Positions 26,316 to 34,346 of a stretch of 64,000 bases of DNA are shown piece by piece. Position numbers and translations under genes: made by a program. Positions within the stretch are counted from its first letter, which is position 1; every line of letters begins with the position of its first letter. This DNA comes from Gordonia sp. X0973 (GTDB lineage Bacteria > Actinomycetota > Actinomycetes > Mycobacteriales > Mycobacteriaceae). The DNA is taken from the NCBI RefSeq assembly GCF_013348785.1, contig NZ_CP054691.1, positions 3,348,001-3,412,000 of the forward strand, read 5' to 3'. A model generated the notes under the pieces. The model was given only the letters and a program-made list of their open reading frames with translations, made no database searches and had not been told where the DNA came from.

Positions 26316-26945
26316 ATGGCCGACAAGTCTTCTGGCGCTACCAAGCCCCGCCGGCGCGGCCGCCCGCCCGGTCCTCCCGTCGACCCCCAGGTCCGACGGG
26401 AGCAGCTGCTCGACGCCGCCGAGTCCGCGATGCGCGAGTCCGGGCCCGACGTCGGGCTCGCCGAGGTGGCCGCGGCGGCCGGGCTGACCCGCTCGGCGGT
26501 GTACGCCGCCTTCGTCGACCGCGGCGCCCTGCTCGACGCCCTCGCCGGCCGCCACGCGCGCATCATCGTCGAACGGCTCACCCAGATCGCCGGCGGGATG
26601 ACCGATCCGGCGGAGCAGACGCGCGCGGCGATCGACGTGCTGGCGGCCTGGTTCGAGGACGAGCCGCAGTTGGCGCAGGCGCTGTCCGAGCAGATGCTGC
26701 CGACCGACCCGGGCCGCGACGGATTCGTCATCCGCAGCCTCACCGAGATCCTGGCGACCGGCTTCGCCAGCCGCGGTCGCGGTGATGCGCCCGCCCGCAC
26801 CTGGGCGCACGCCCTGGTCGGCGCCGTCTCGTCGACGATCACCTGGTGGTCGTCCACGCGCGAGATCAGCAGGGACGAAGTCGTCGACCATTTGTTCTTG
26901 CTGGTGTGGTCGGGGTTCTCGGGGGTCGGGCGCGTCGATTCTTGA
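26316..26945 (+). CDS. TetR-family regulator upstream of the MpaB-like oxygenase
   Basis: This is a 209-residue TetR-type regulator. A basic leader (RRRGRPPGPP) precedes the HTH (about residues 30-75; LAEVAAAAGLTRSAVYAAFVDRGALLDAL), and the remainder is the helical ligand-binding domain. It is divergent from the sulfatase gene and runs into the MpaB-like gene after 31 bases, a gap that contains a perfect inverted repeat. The oxygenase and SRPBCC genes are therefore its likely targets. Confidence 0.87.
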   Translation: MADKSSGATKPRRRGRPPGPPVDPQVRREQLLDAAESAMRESGPDVGLAEVAAAAGLTRSAVYAAFVDRGALLDALAGRHARIIVERLTQIAGGMTDPAEQTRAAIDVLAAWFEDEPQLAQALSEQMLPTDPGRDGFVIRSLTEILATGFASRGRGDAPARTWAHALVGAVSSTITWWSSTREISRDEVVDHLFLLVWSGFSGVGRVDS

Positions 26946-26959
26946 CGTCCACCGATGTA

Positions 26960-26976
26960 AAAGACACACTGTCTTT
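26960..26976. promoter_or_regulatory. Perfect 7+3+7 palindrome before the MpaB-like gene
   Basis: AAAGACA-cac-TGTCTTT ends on the base before the ATG of the oxygenase gene. It is a likely TetR operator. Its place over the ribosome-binding region means the transcript either starts inside it or carries a short hairpin at the start codon, so an RNA-level effect is also possible. Confidence 0.6.
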
Positions 26977-28218
26977 ATGACTCGACGGGTGTCTCGCAAG
27001 ACCGCCGCCGCCATTACCGGCGCACAGAACTGGGACGAGGTGCGCGCTCGCTACCCGGAGCACGTCGACGCCATGGCCGACGGACTGCTCGTCGGGGATC
27101 CGTTGGCCGACAAGGTGATCGCCGAACTCTTCGCCGGTGCCGGGCACCGCTGGAACGACATCGTCTCCGCACTCGACGACCCCTCCCTCGTCGACCAGGG
27201 TCTGCTGTCGAGGGCTCCCGCCTTCCGCGCCTTCCTCGAGCGGACCAGCACGCCGCCGCCGTGGTTCGACCCGGCACTGGCCCGCGCCGGCGGCGACGCC
27301 TGGTGGCGGTTCGGGTCGTTGCAGTCCAGCACCCTGTACCAGTCGCTCATCTACGGCTACCAGGCCCGCGGATTCACCCGACCGCTCGCCGCGACCGGCC
27401 GCCTCACCGAGGGCACCTTCGACCGCGTGCAGGCCACGGCCCGCTGGGTCACCCTCGCCTCGGCGCCCGGCCTGATGGAGGTCGGCGCCGGCGGTTGGGT
27501 GGAGACGCTGCGCATCCGGCTGGTCCACGCGATGGTCCGCCACCATCTGCACGCCAGCGGCGAATGGGCCGACGAGGTCTGGGGCGTGCCGATCAACCAG
27601 ACGTATTCACAGCTCACCATCACCGCCGGCTTCCTGGCCCTGCCGCTGCGAATCGCCAAAGACTTCGGCATCCACTACTCGCGCGCCGACCTGGAGGCCA
27701 TCACCCACCTGTGGCGGTGGATCGGCTGGGTGACCGGCGTCGACGACAAGCTGCTGCCCACCAACTACGACGACGCGCTGCGCATCTGGCGGATCTCCCA
27801 GGAGTTCGCGCTGCAACCCCACGACGACGCCAAAACTCTCGTCCGCGCGCTGCTCGACGACGGCTTCCGCACCGACCTGGGCCTACCCGGCCCGCTCAAC
27901 GGCGCCGTACACGCGGTGTCGCGGCCCTTCCTGCGCACCCTGTTCGCCGCCGTGTCCACCCGGTGGGTCGACGACGACATCGCCGCCGCGATGGGCCTGC
28001 GCCCGACTCCGCTGCACCACGTCGTCGACCTCGCGCGACCGGTGGTCCGCTCCCGCGAGATCGCGCGCGCCATGGGCCTGCTCGGTTCGGAACGCGCCGT
28101 CGCACGGCGGGAGTTGCGCCTGGTGACCTGGCAGTTGGGCATCGACCTCACCGACCCGAAGATCGTCGGTGCCCGCTATCGCGCCGCCGACGAGAACCGG
28201 ATGGACCCCGTCGCATGA
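26977..28218 (+). CDS. MpaB/latex-clearing-protein-like oxygenase (DUF2236)
   Basis: This 413-residue protein belongs to the DUF2236 family, which includes the b-type-haem latex clearing protein Lcp and fungal MpaB. These oxygenases cleave C=C bonds in isoprenoids or act on related lipids. The conserved helix R-L-V-H-A-M-V-R-H carries the candidate proximal haem ligand His184 with Arg188 and His189. No signal peptide is visible, unlike secreted Lcp, so a cytoplasmic substrate is more likely than rubber. It overlaps the following SRPBCC gene by ATGA. Family assignment is good, substrate unknown. Confidence 0.78.
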   Translation: MTRRVSRKTAAAITGAQNWDEVRARYPEHVDAMADGLLVGDPLADKVIAELFAGAGHRWNDIVSALDDPSLVDQGLLSRAPAFRAFLERTSTPPPWFDPALARAGGDAWWRFGSLQSSTLYQSLIYGYQARGFTRPLAATGRLTEGTFDRVQATARWVTLASAPGLMEVGAGGWVETLRIRLVHAMVRHHLHASGEWADEVWGVPINQTYSQLTITAGFLALPLRIAKDFGIHYSRADLEAITHLWRWIGWVTGVDDKLLPTNYDDALRIWRISQEFALQPHDDAKTLVRALLDDGFRTDLGLPGPLNGAVHAVSRPFLRTLFAAVSTRWVDDDIAAAMGLRPTPLHHVVDLARPVVRSREIARAMGLLGSERAVARRELRLVTWQLGIDLTDPKIVGARYRAADENRMDPVA

Positions 28219-29372
28219 CCGCCCAGTTCAACCTCACCCGCATCCTGAACTGCCCGCCGGAGACGGCGTGGCGCTGGGTCACCGATCCCGAGCTGATGCG
28301 ACGGTGGTCCACCGCCCGCGTCGATCTCGCCGACCCGGGCCCCGGCGAGAAACCCGACACCGCCGGTGCGCTGCGCGTCGTCACCCTCCCCGACGGGAAG
28401 CGCAAGCTGCGGGAGGTCGTCGAATACGCCGAGCCGCCGCACGAGTTCCGCTATCGGGTGTACGACGGCGGACCCCTGCTCCTGGACCATCGGGGCGTGC
28501 AGACTTTTGCGCCGCTGCCCGGGCGGCGGACCGAGCTGCGCTGGGAAGTCTCGATGCGGCTGGCGCTGCCCGGGGCCGCTCACCTGCTGAGCCGAATCAT
28601 CCGCGGGCAAGTCGGCGAATCGCTGGATCAGCTGGCCGGACTGGTCGAACAGGTGCCGCTCGACGAGTCCGCGCCAGCGACGCCCCAGGTCGGGTCGATG
28701 ACGCCGCCGGACATGGCCGCGCTGTTCGAGGATGCCGACGAGTCGTTGGCCACCCAGCGGTCGATCGCCGACCACTTGGCCGGGACCGACGACCCAAAGC
28801 AGTGGTTCGCCCGGGTCTACCAATACGTCACCGAGGAGATGATCGCGGCTGCCCGCAACCCCGCGACCCTGGGCCTGGCGCACCCGGATTGGGTGCTGTC
28901 GCTGATCCCGACCTTCCACGACTACTACGAGTTCAACCTCACCGCCTACCGCACCGGCGGAGCCGTCGAGGACGCGTGGGCCAAGGCGTGGTCGACGGCG
29001 GAGTCGACCGATCCCGAGCACCCGCACGTTCCGGTGATGAAGGGGCTGCTCTACGGGGTCTCCGCGCATATCGACGCCGACCTGCCGCGCGCGCTCGCCG
29101 AAACCCACCGCGCGCGCTACGCCGACCGCGACCTGCGCGAGTTCCGACCCGACTACCTGCGCCTGGCACCGGTGTTCACCGCCGCCTCCGACCGACTGCT
29201 CGCCGATCTGCCGCGCTCCCACAAGCCGTGGTGGACCGGCCTCGCGTCGAAGATCAACCCGCAGTTGCGCGACGCGATGCTCGCGAAAAACGGCTACGAC
29301 GTCGGCCGCCACCGGGTGAAGAGTTTCGCCGCGGCCGTGGAGCTGGTGCGTCAGGAATCGGCATGCGCGTAG
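28215..29372 (+). CDS. SRPBCC domain fused to a DUF5995-like domain
   Basis: This 385-residue protein has two parts. Residues 1 to about 150 look like an SRPBCC (START/polyketide cyclase-like) ligand-binding fold, with the CPPETAWRWVTDPELMRRWS opening and a closing helix. Residues about 170-385 match the helical DUF5995 type (FARVYQYVTEEMIAAA, HDYYEFNLTAYR, ALAETHRARYADRD), often found in actinobacteria beside lipid or steroid genes. The ATG overlaps the oxygenase stop, implying a joint role: the SRPBCC part may hold the hydrophobic substrate or product. The 3' end overlaps the convergent second MpaB-like gene by 22 bases. Confidence 0.65.
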   Translation: MTAQFNLTRILNCPPETAWRWVTDPELMRRWSTARVDLADPGPGEKPDTAGALRVVTLPDGKRKLREVVEYAEPPHEFRYRVYDGGPLLLDHRGVQTFAPLPGRRTELRWEVSMRLALPGAAHLLSRIIRGQVGESLDQLAGLVEQVPLDESAPATPQVGSMTPPDMAALFEDADESLATQRSIADHLAGTDDPKQWFARVYQYVTEEMIAAARNPATLGLAHPDWVLSLIPTFHDYYEFNLTAYRTGGAVEDAWAKAWSTAESTDPEHPHVPVMKGLLYGVSAHIDADLPRALAETHRARYADRDLREFRPDYLRLAPVFTAASDRLLADLPRSHKPWWTGLASKINPQLRDAMLAKNGYDVGRHRVKSFAAAVELVRQESACA

Positions 29373-30670
29373 TCCGCCGCGTCGGTGCGGAAATCCGGGT
29401 CGCCGTATGACGCGAGCCGCTTGCGGACCAGCCCGGTCAGATAGCGGTCGACCATCGGGGCGAGCCTATTCCGCCGGCCAGCGGCAGTGATCGCGACGAC
29501 CCGCCCGCCGATGAACGGCGCCGTGACCGCGACGCGCAGATAGTCGGCCACCCCCAGCGATACGCCCATCCGCTCCCCGGCCCGCCGGTTCCCCTCGCAG
29601 AAGGCCTGCACGAACGCGACCTTGCTGTAACTGCGCTCGACGGCATCGGCCGCCCGGTCGAACCGGGAGTCGTCGGCCCGCAGATAGGCGGCCATCGTCG
29701 AGGAGACCAGCGCGCGGCACCGGTCGTCGAATCCCGCCCTGAGCAGGGCGCCGCGCGCGTGGAACATCGTGACGATCTCGCGCGGGGTACTGGGAACGAG
29801 TTCGACGGGCAGGCCCAGCAGGAAACAGCGGTAGCGGGCGAACTCGACGAGGGCGCGCTCGCCGGTGCCGAACTCGGTGCGCCCGGACCGCAGTGCGGCG
29901 CGCGAGATCAGGTACAGGTTGATCATCCCGGCGGGCATCTGGTCGACCTGCGGGATCGGCACGCCGTAGACGTGGCTGTCCCAGTCACCGGTCTTCGTCA
30001 TGGCGTTGACCCGGACCATCGAGTGCATCAGCCGCACCATCGCGGCGGCCTCGAAGCCCTTGCCGTCGCGGCGCATCGCGCCCGGCAGCGTCGTGACGGC
30101 GAAGAAGGCCGACGTCTCGTTGACCCGGTGCGCGGCACGACGGCCCGAGAGTGCCCCGGTGATGACCATCGGCAGGGCGGCGTAGGAGTTGGTGAAGGTG
30201 GCGATGAACGCGCCGCGCGTCACGAAGGGCGCGATCAGCGCGGCGCTCATGCGCGCCCGCGCGGCACCCTTCTCCACCAGGTCCATGTCGATCCAATCCG
30301 GCGTCGCCTCCATCGCCGCGATGAACCGGCGCAGCTCGGGCGGCGCGTCGGGCACGGCGCCGATCCCGTTTCGGCAGGCGCGGCGGAGCATCGCGATCAG
30401 CTCCGTGACGCTGCGGCTGGCGGTCAGCGCGGCGTAGGGATCGGCGTCGACGTCGCCGAGCATCGTCGCGGTGCCGATCAGCTCGACGAGTTTCTCGTCG
30501 GCGAGGATTTCCTCGCGGTCGCCGACGCCGTTCGGCAGGGCGGTACTCGCATCGGGTTCGGTGGCGAACCGGTACGGCAGCTCGTCGAAGTCGATGTCGC
30601 CGTAGACGGCGGGCAGCGATTCGCGCTGGTGGCGCACGCGGGCGCGCAGCTCCGGGTAGTACAGCGTCAT
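29351..30670 (-). CDS. Second MpaB-like oxygenase (DUF2236)
   Basis: This 439-residue DUF2236 protein is a distant paralogue of the gene at 26977-28218 with the same core: a helix V-R-L-M-H-S-M-V-R with the candidate haem-ligand His, followed by the D-W-D-x-x-V-Y-G-V-P-I-P-Q segment that parallels the E-W-A-D-E-V-W-G-V-P-I-N-Q of the first. No signal peptide is seen. It is divergent from its own TetR regulator, across two matched palindromes, and converges on the SRPBCC gene. The substrate is unknown. Confidence 0.75.
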   Translation of the reverse strand: MTLYYPELRARVRHQRESLPAVYGDIDFDELPYRFATEPDASTALPNGVGDREEILADEKLVELIGTATMLGDVDADPYAALTASRSVTELIAMLRRACRNGIGAVPDAPPELRRFIAAMEATPDWIDMDLVEKGAARARMSAALIAPFVTRGAFIATFTNSYAALPMVITGALSGRRAAHRVNETSAFFAVTTLPGAMRRDGKGFEAAAMVRLMHSMVRVNAMTKTGDWDSHVYGVPIPQVDQMPAGMINLYLISRAALRSGRTEFGTGERALVEFARYRCFLLGLPVELVPSTPREIVTMFHARGALLRAGFDDRCRALVSSTMAAYLRADDSRFDRAADAVERSYSKVAFVQAFCEGNRRAGERMGVSLGVADYLRVAVTAPFIGGRVVAITAAGRRNRLAPMVDRYLTGLVRKRLASYGDPDFRTDAADYAHADS

Positions 30671-30680
30671 GGCGACTCCT

Positions 30681-30717
30681 ACTCACGTTTTGTGAGTAAT
30701 ACTCACAGAGCGTGAGT
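30681..30717. promoter_or_regulatory. Twin TetR-type operators ACTCAC-N5-GTGAGT
   Basis: Two copies of the same palindrome lie side by side: ACTCAC-gtttt-GTGAGT at 30681-30697 and ACTCAC-agagc-GTGAGT at 30701-30717. Arms are identical and the centres are 20 bases apart, close to two helical turns, so two dimers would bind one face of the DNA. They sit between the divergent oxygenase (start 30670) and TetR (start 30731) genes. Confidence 0.8.
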
Positions 30718-30730
30718 TAAGCTGTCAACC

Positions 30731-31345
30731 ATGACCCGTGAGCCCCGCCGACGACTCAGTGCCGACGAGCGGCGCGAACAACTGCTCGACGTCGCGCACG
30801 CGATCGTCGACGGGGAGGGTTTCGCCGCCGCGACGGTGGGCCGCATCGCCGCCGACGCGGGCGTCGACCGGTCGCTGGTCTACCAGCAGTTCGGCGACCG
30901 GGCCGGGCTGCTCGACGCCCTGATCGCACGCGAGCAGAGCCGGGCCGCCAGCCATTTCGACGAGGCGGTCGCGGCCCCCCGTCCCTCCGGCGCGACCCGG
31001 CTGACCGCGACCTTCGACGGGGTGCTGCGGGCCGTCGAGGCCCACCCGGCGACGTGGCGGCTGTTTCTCTTCCCGCCGCAGGGCGCCCCCGTCGAGCTGT
31101 ACGCGCGGCTGGCCGCATCCCAGCAGTCGGTGACCGACTATCTGGTGGAGCGCCTCGTCGCCCTCGACCCCGCGCCCGACGATCCGGAACTGACCGCGCA
31201 GATGATCCAGGCCGCCGGTCGCGAACTGTTGCAGCTACACCTGCGCGATCCGCAGACCTACCCGGCACAACGCGTGCGCGACCAGCTGCAGCGCATGGCC
31301 CAGCAATGGTTCGATCGGCTCGGCACGCTGACTCAGTACCCGTAG
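30731..31345 (+). CDS. TetR-family regulator of the second MpaB-like gene
   Basis: This is a 204-residue TetR regulator. The HTH lies in residues ~10-55 (FAAATVGRIAADAGVDRSLVYQQFGDRAGLLDAL). It is divergent from the second DUF2236 gene with twin palindromes in the 60-bp gap, so it very likely represses that gene and itself. The last 13 bases overlap the convergent TIGR03943 gene. Confidence 0.88.
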   Translation: MTREPRRRLSADERREQLLDVAHAIVDGEGFAAATVGRIAADAGVDRSLVYQQFGDRAGLLDALIAREQSRAASHFDEAVAAPRPSGATRLTATFDGVLRAVEAHPATWRLFLFPPQGAPVELYARLAASQQSVTDYLVERLVALDPAPDDPELTAQMIQAAGRELLQLHLRDPQTYPAQRVRDQLQRMAQQWFDRLGTLTQYP

Positions 31346-32046
31346 GTGTTCGCCGGCGCCGCCTCCTGCGTGGCCCGCTCCGCCTGGAGCCGCGGCACGT
31401 TCCCGGTGGCCGGCGTCGCACTCCCGTCGACGACGGTGCCGACCACCCGCCACCACGTCCGCGGCGGCGCTGCGGCCAATTGCGCGGCGGCCGGACCGGC
31501 CACCGCCATGCGGTAGGTGCGCGCGTCGGCGGCACAGCAGATGATCACCACCTGCGCGATCTCCGTGTGCCCGTCGTGCGGACTCGCATAGCCGTCGACG
31601 GTGATCGTGCGCCCGCTCAGCCCGCCGCCGTCGGGCTGGGTGGCCCGTTGGGCGACCTCGTAGACCGACAGTTGCGGCGCGGCTCCCGCAGGCAGCGGCG
31701 GGAACCGCACCGACTCCGCTGCCGCGATGTTGGAACTCGGCCCGCTGCTCGACGGCAGCAGGGCGGGCGGGGCAAGGAAGAAGACGACGAGGATCGGCAC
31801 CGTCAACAGCCACAGCACCCGCGACGGCCGGTGGTCGTGCCCGGCACCGTCCTCAGCCGTCGCACCGCCGGTCCGGATGTCGCGCGCCATCGCGACGAGC
31901 GCCAGCGCGACGAGCACGACCGCGGAGACGACGAGATAGGGCTGCAGCCCGGGTTTGACGTAGCGCTCGAAGGTCCCGTCGAGCGCCGTCTTGCCGACCG
32001 TCAGGCCGAGGAACAGCAGGACGAGGTTCTGCGCTTCCCGCCCCAT
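31333..32046 (-). CDS. TIGR03943 family protein (YcgQ/DUF1980-like), zinc-locus partner
   Basis: This 237-residue protein has two N-terminal membrane helices (residues ~5-25 and ~38-55), a short linker, a third hydrophobic segment near residue 85, and a soluble C-terminal domain of the DUF1980 type with a CCAADAR segment near residue 180. Members are always paired with an UPF0718 permease and are thought to form a transport complex with it. It starts one base after the permease stop. A Zur-like box upstream of the permease suggests expression under zinc limitation. Confidence 0.8.
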   Translation of the reverse strand: MGREAQNLVLLFLGLTVGKTALDGTFERYVKPGLQPYLVVSAVVLVALALVAMARDIRTGGATAEDGAGHDHRPSRVLWLLTVPILVVFFLAPPALLPSSSGPSSNIAAAESVRFPPLPAGAAPQLSVYEVAQRATQPDGGGLSGRTITVDGYASPHDGHTEIAQVVIICCAADARTYRMAVAGPAAAQLAAAPPRTWWRVVGTVVDGSATPATGNVPRLQAERATQEAAPANTYGY

Positions 32047-32047
32047 G

Positions 32048-33088
32048 TCAGCGCCACCCCAGGATCAGCGCGCCGGTCGCCGTGGCGACGACGACGGCCA
32101 CCGCGAGCGTCGCGGTGGAGAAGCGGGTGGCGAACCGGGCACCGAAGGCACCGGTCTGCATGGCGATGAGTTTGAGGTCGACGACGGGCCCGACGACCAG
32201 GAACACCAGCCGCGGCACCAGCGGCAGCATCGAGAGGCTGGCGGCGACGAAGGCGTCGGCCTCCGAGCACACGGCGAGGATCACGGCCAGCGCCGCCATC
32301 AGCAGGATCCCCAGGAGGATCTGCCCGGAGAGTCGCTCGAACATCCACGCCGGGACCAACACGTGCATCAGGGCGACGGCGAGTGCGCCCATCGCGAGAT
32401 AGCCGGCCGACTCCAGGAAGTCGTGGCGCATCGCCTCGGCGAAGCCGGACCAACCGCGCGGGGAGCCGTGTACCTCGTCGTGGGCGATCGCCCGGCGGAC
32501 GATGATCGACGGGTCGCCGAATCGTGCCCACAGACCGCCCATCACCAGCGCGGTCAGCAGCGAGGCGGTGAAGCGGGCCAGCACCATCCGCGGCTCACCG
32601 GGGAAGGCGACCGCGGTGGAGATCAGCACGACGGGGTTGATGGCGGGTGCCGAGAGCAGGAAGGCCAAGGCGGCGGCCTGGGGTACCCCGCGATCCATCA
32701 TCCGCGCCGAGATCGGGACCGACGCGCATTCGCAGCCGGGCAGCAGGGCACCCGCGACGCCGCCGACCCCGATCGCCGCGGCGGTGTTGCGGGGCAGCAC
32801 GCGCGCCACCATCGACGGGGTCACCCAGGTCGCTATCGCGCCGCTGACCAGCGTGCCCAGCACGAGGAAGGGGACCGCCTGCAAAAAGACGCCGGCGAAT
32901 ACCGTGCCGGCAGTCGCCACCTTCTGATCGGCGTTGAGACGGGCGTTGAAGGGCAGTGCGACGAGCAGGGCCACGGCGAGGAGGAGCACGAGGATCACCG
33001 GGCCGCGCGTGCCGGGGCGCGGCTGCGGCGAGGCATGCCGACGATGCCGGCCGCCCGCGTCGACCCGCTCAGGTGTATTCCTCGACAA
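32048..33088 (-). CDS. UPF0718 (YraQ/YcgR-like) permease
   Basis: This is a 346-residue permease with about 8-10 transmembrane helices. The repeated motif pair is present: a P-G-C-E-C-A-S-V-P-I-S segment near the first half and a C-S-E-A-D-A-F-V segment in the second half. The thiolates and carboxylates in these are candidate metal-binding sites. The only start that keeps the full fold is a TTG at 33088 with GAGG close by; an in-frame stop lies shortly upstream. It is divergent from the COG0523 GTPase gene, with the Zur-like box between them. The transported ion is not proven for the family. Confidence 0.8.
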   Translation of the reverse strand: MSRNTPERVDAGGRHRRHASPQPRPGTRGPVILVLLLAVALLVALPFNARLNADQKVATAGTVFAGVFLQAVPFLVLGTLVSGAIATWVTPSMVARVLPRNTAAAIGVGGVAGALLPGCECASVPISARMMDRGVPQAAALAFLLSAPAINPVVLISTAVAFPGEPRMVLARFTASLLTALVMGGLWARFGDPSIIVRRAIAHDEVHGSPRGWSGFAEAMRHDFLESAGYLAMGALAVALMHVLVPAWMFERLSGQILLGILLMAALAVILAVCSEADAFVAASLSMLPLVPRLVFLVVGPVVDLKLIAMQTGAFGARFATRFSTATLAVAVVVATATGALILGWR

Positions 33089-33154
33089 CGCCTCGCACCC
33101 CTCTTCCCTCGTGATCGTAGGTCACCAAGAGGGGGTCGGCTCGCACATCCTTAT

Positions 33155-33169
33155 TGATAATGGTTATCA
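33155..33169. promoter_or_regulatory. Zur-like box
   Basis: TGATAA-TGG-TTATCA is a perfect 15-bp palindrome with the core of Zur boxes (TGATAATnnTTATCA type). It ends 7 bases before the ATG of the COG0523 GTPase gene and is 67 bases from the divergent permease start, so one site could repress both. COG0523 GTPases under Zur control are well established in bacteria. Confidence 0.8.
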
Positions 33170-33176
33170 TTAAGCA

Positions 33177-34326
33177 ATGACAGCCCCCGATACCAAGCGC
33201 ATTCCCGTCACCGTCCTGTCCGGCTTCCTCGGCGCGGGCAAGACGACCGTCCTCAACCACCTCCTCGCCAACCGCGGCGGCCTGCGCGTCGCGGTGATCG
33301 TCAACGACATGAGCGAGGTGAACATCGACGCCAAACTCGTGGCCGAAGGCGAGGCCCATCTCGACCGGACCGAGGAGAAGCTCGTCGAGCTCACCAACGG
33401 ATGCATCTGTTGCACCCTGCGGGAGGACCTGATCGAGTCCGTCGTGAAGCTGGCCCGGGAGGGGCGCTTCGACTACATCGTCATCGAGTCCACCGGGATC
33501 TCCGAGCCGATGCCGGTCGCCGCGACCTTCGACTGGGAGTTCGAGGACGGCTTCTCGCTCTCCTCGGTGACCCGACTCGACACCATGGTCACCGTCGTCG
33601 ACGCGTCGACCTTCCTGCCCGAACTGTCGCGCGGTGAACAACTCGCCGAGCGCGACCTGCAAGCCGCCGCCGGCGATTCGCGCAGCATCTCCGATCTCCT
33701 CGTCGACCAGGTCGAGTTCGCCGACGTCCATCCTGCTCACCAAGACGGACCTGGCCAGCGAGACAGCCGCCGGCGCCACCGAGGCGGCCATCCGTCGGCT
33801 CAACCCGCACGCGGAATTGATCCGCGTGGTCAAGGGCAATGTCGACGTCGAGAAGCTGCTGGGCACCGGTCTCTACGACGTCAACGCCGCCCGCCAACTG
33901 TCCGGATGGGCCGAGGAGATGGCCGGCGGGCACACCCCGGAGACCGAGGAATACGGCATCGGCAGCGTCGTCTTCCGCTCCGACCGCCCGTTCCACCCGG
34001 CACGTCTCGCCCAGGCCATCGAGGCCCTGCACGGCATCGTGCGCAGCAAGGGGTTCTGCTGGATCGCCAGCCGCTGCGAGATGGCCGCGATCTGGTCGCA
34101 GGCGGGCCCGAACCTCTTCATCGAGGGTGCCGGGCCGTGGACCGGCACCGACGAGAAGCCGGGCCAGGAACTCGTGTTCATCGGCGTGCACCTGGACAAG
34201 ACCGCACCGCAGCGGCTGCTCTCGGCGGCCCTGCTCACCGACGAGGAGTTGGCCGCGGGGCCGCGCGCCTGGGTCGACTTCCCCGACCCGCTGCCCCGTT
34301 GGGCGATGCCGCACGCGCACGCCTGA
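33177..34326 (+). pseudogene. COG0523 (CobW/ZNG1-like) GTPase, frameshifted
   Basis: This gene encodes a G3E GTPase metallochaperone of the COG0523 family, proposed to deliver zinc to target enzymes during zinc shortage. Visible motifs: P-loop G-F-L-G-A-G-K-T at residues 16-23, the metal motif C-I-C-C at 76-79, E-S-T-G-I, and after the break T-K-T-D and the C-terminal CobW domain with its HPARL segment. After residue 184 the frame is broken by one extra C at 33728-33729; removing it restores a continuous 382-residue protein through to 34326. It is either a real mutation or a sequence error. The Zur-like box just upstream supports the functional call. Confidence 0.82.
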
Positions 34327-34346
34327 CACCGGGCTACGGTCGGTGG

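Noticed and set aside
26282..26857. N-terminal extension of the sulfatase
   Set aside because: It is antisense to the TetR gene, has low-complexity composition and no signal peptide; the sulfatase fold begins at the ATG at 26281.
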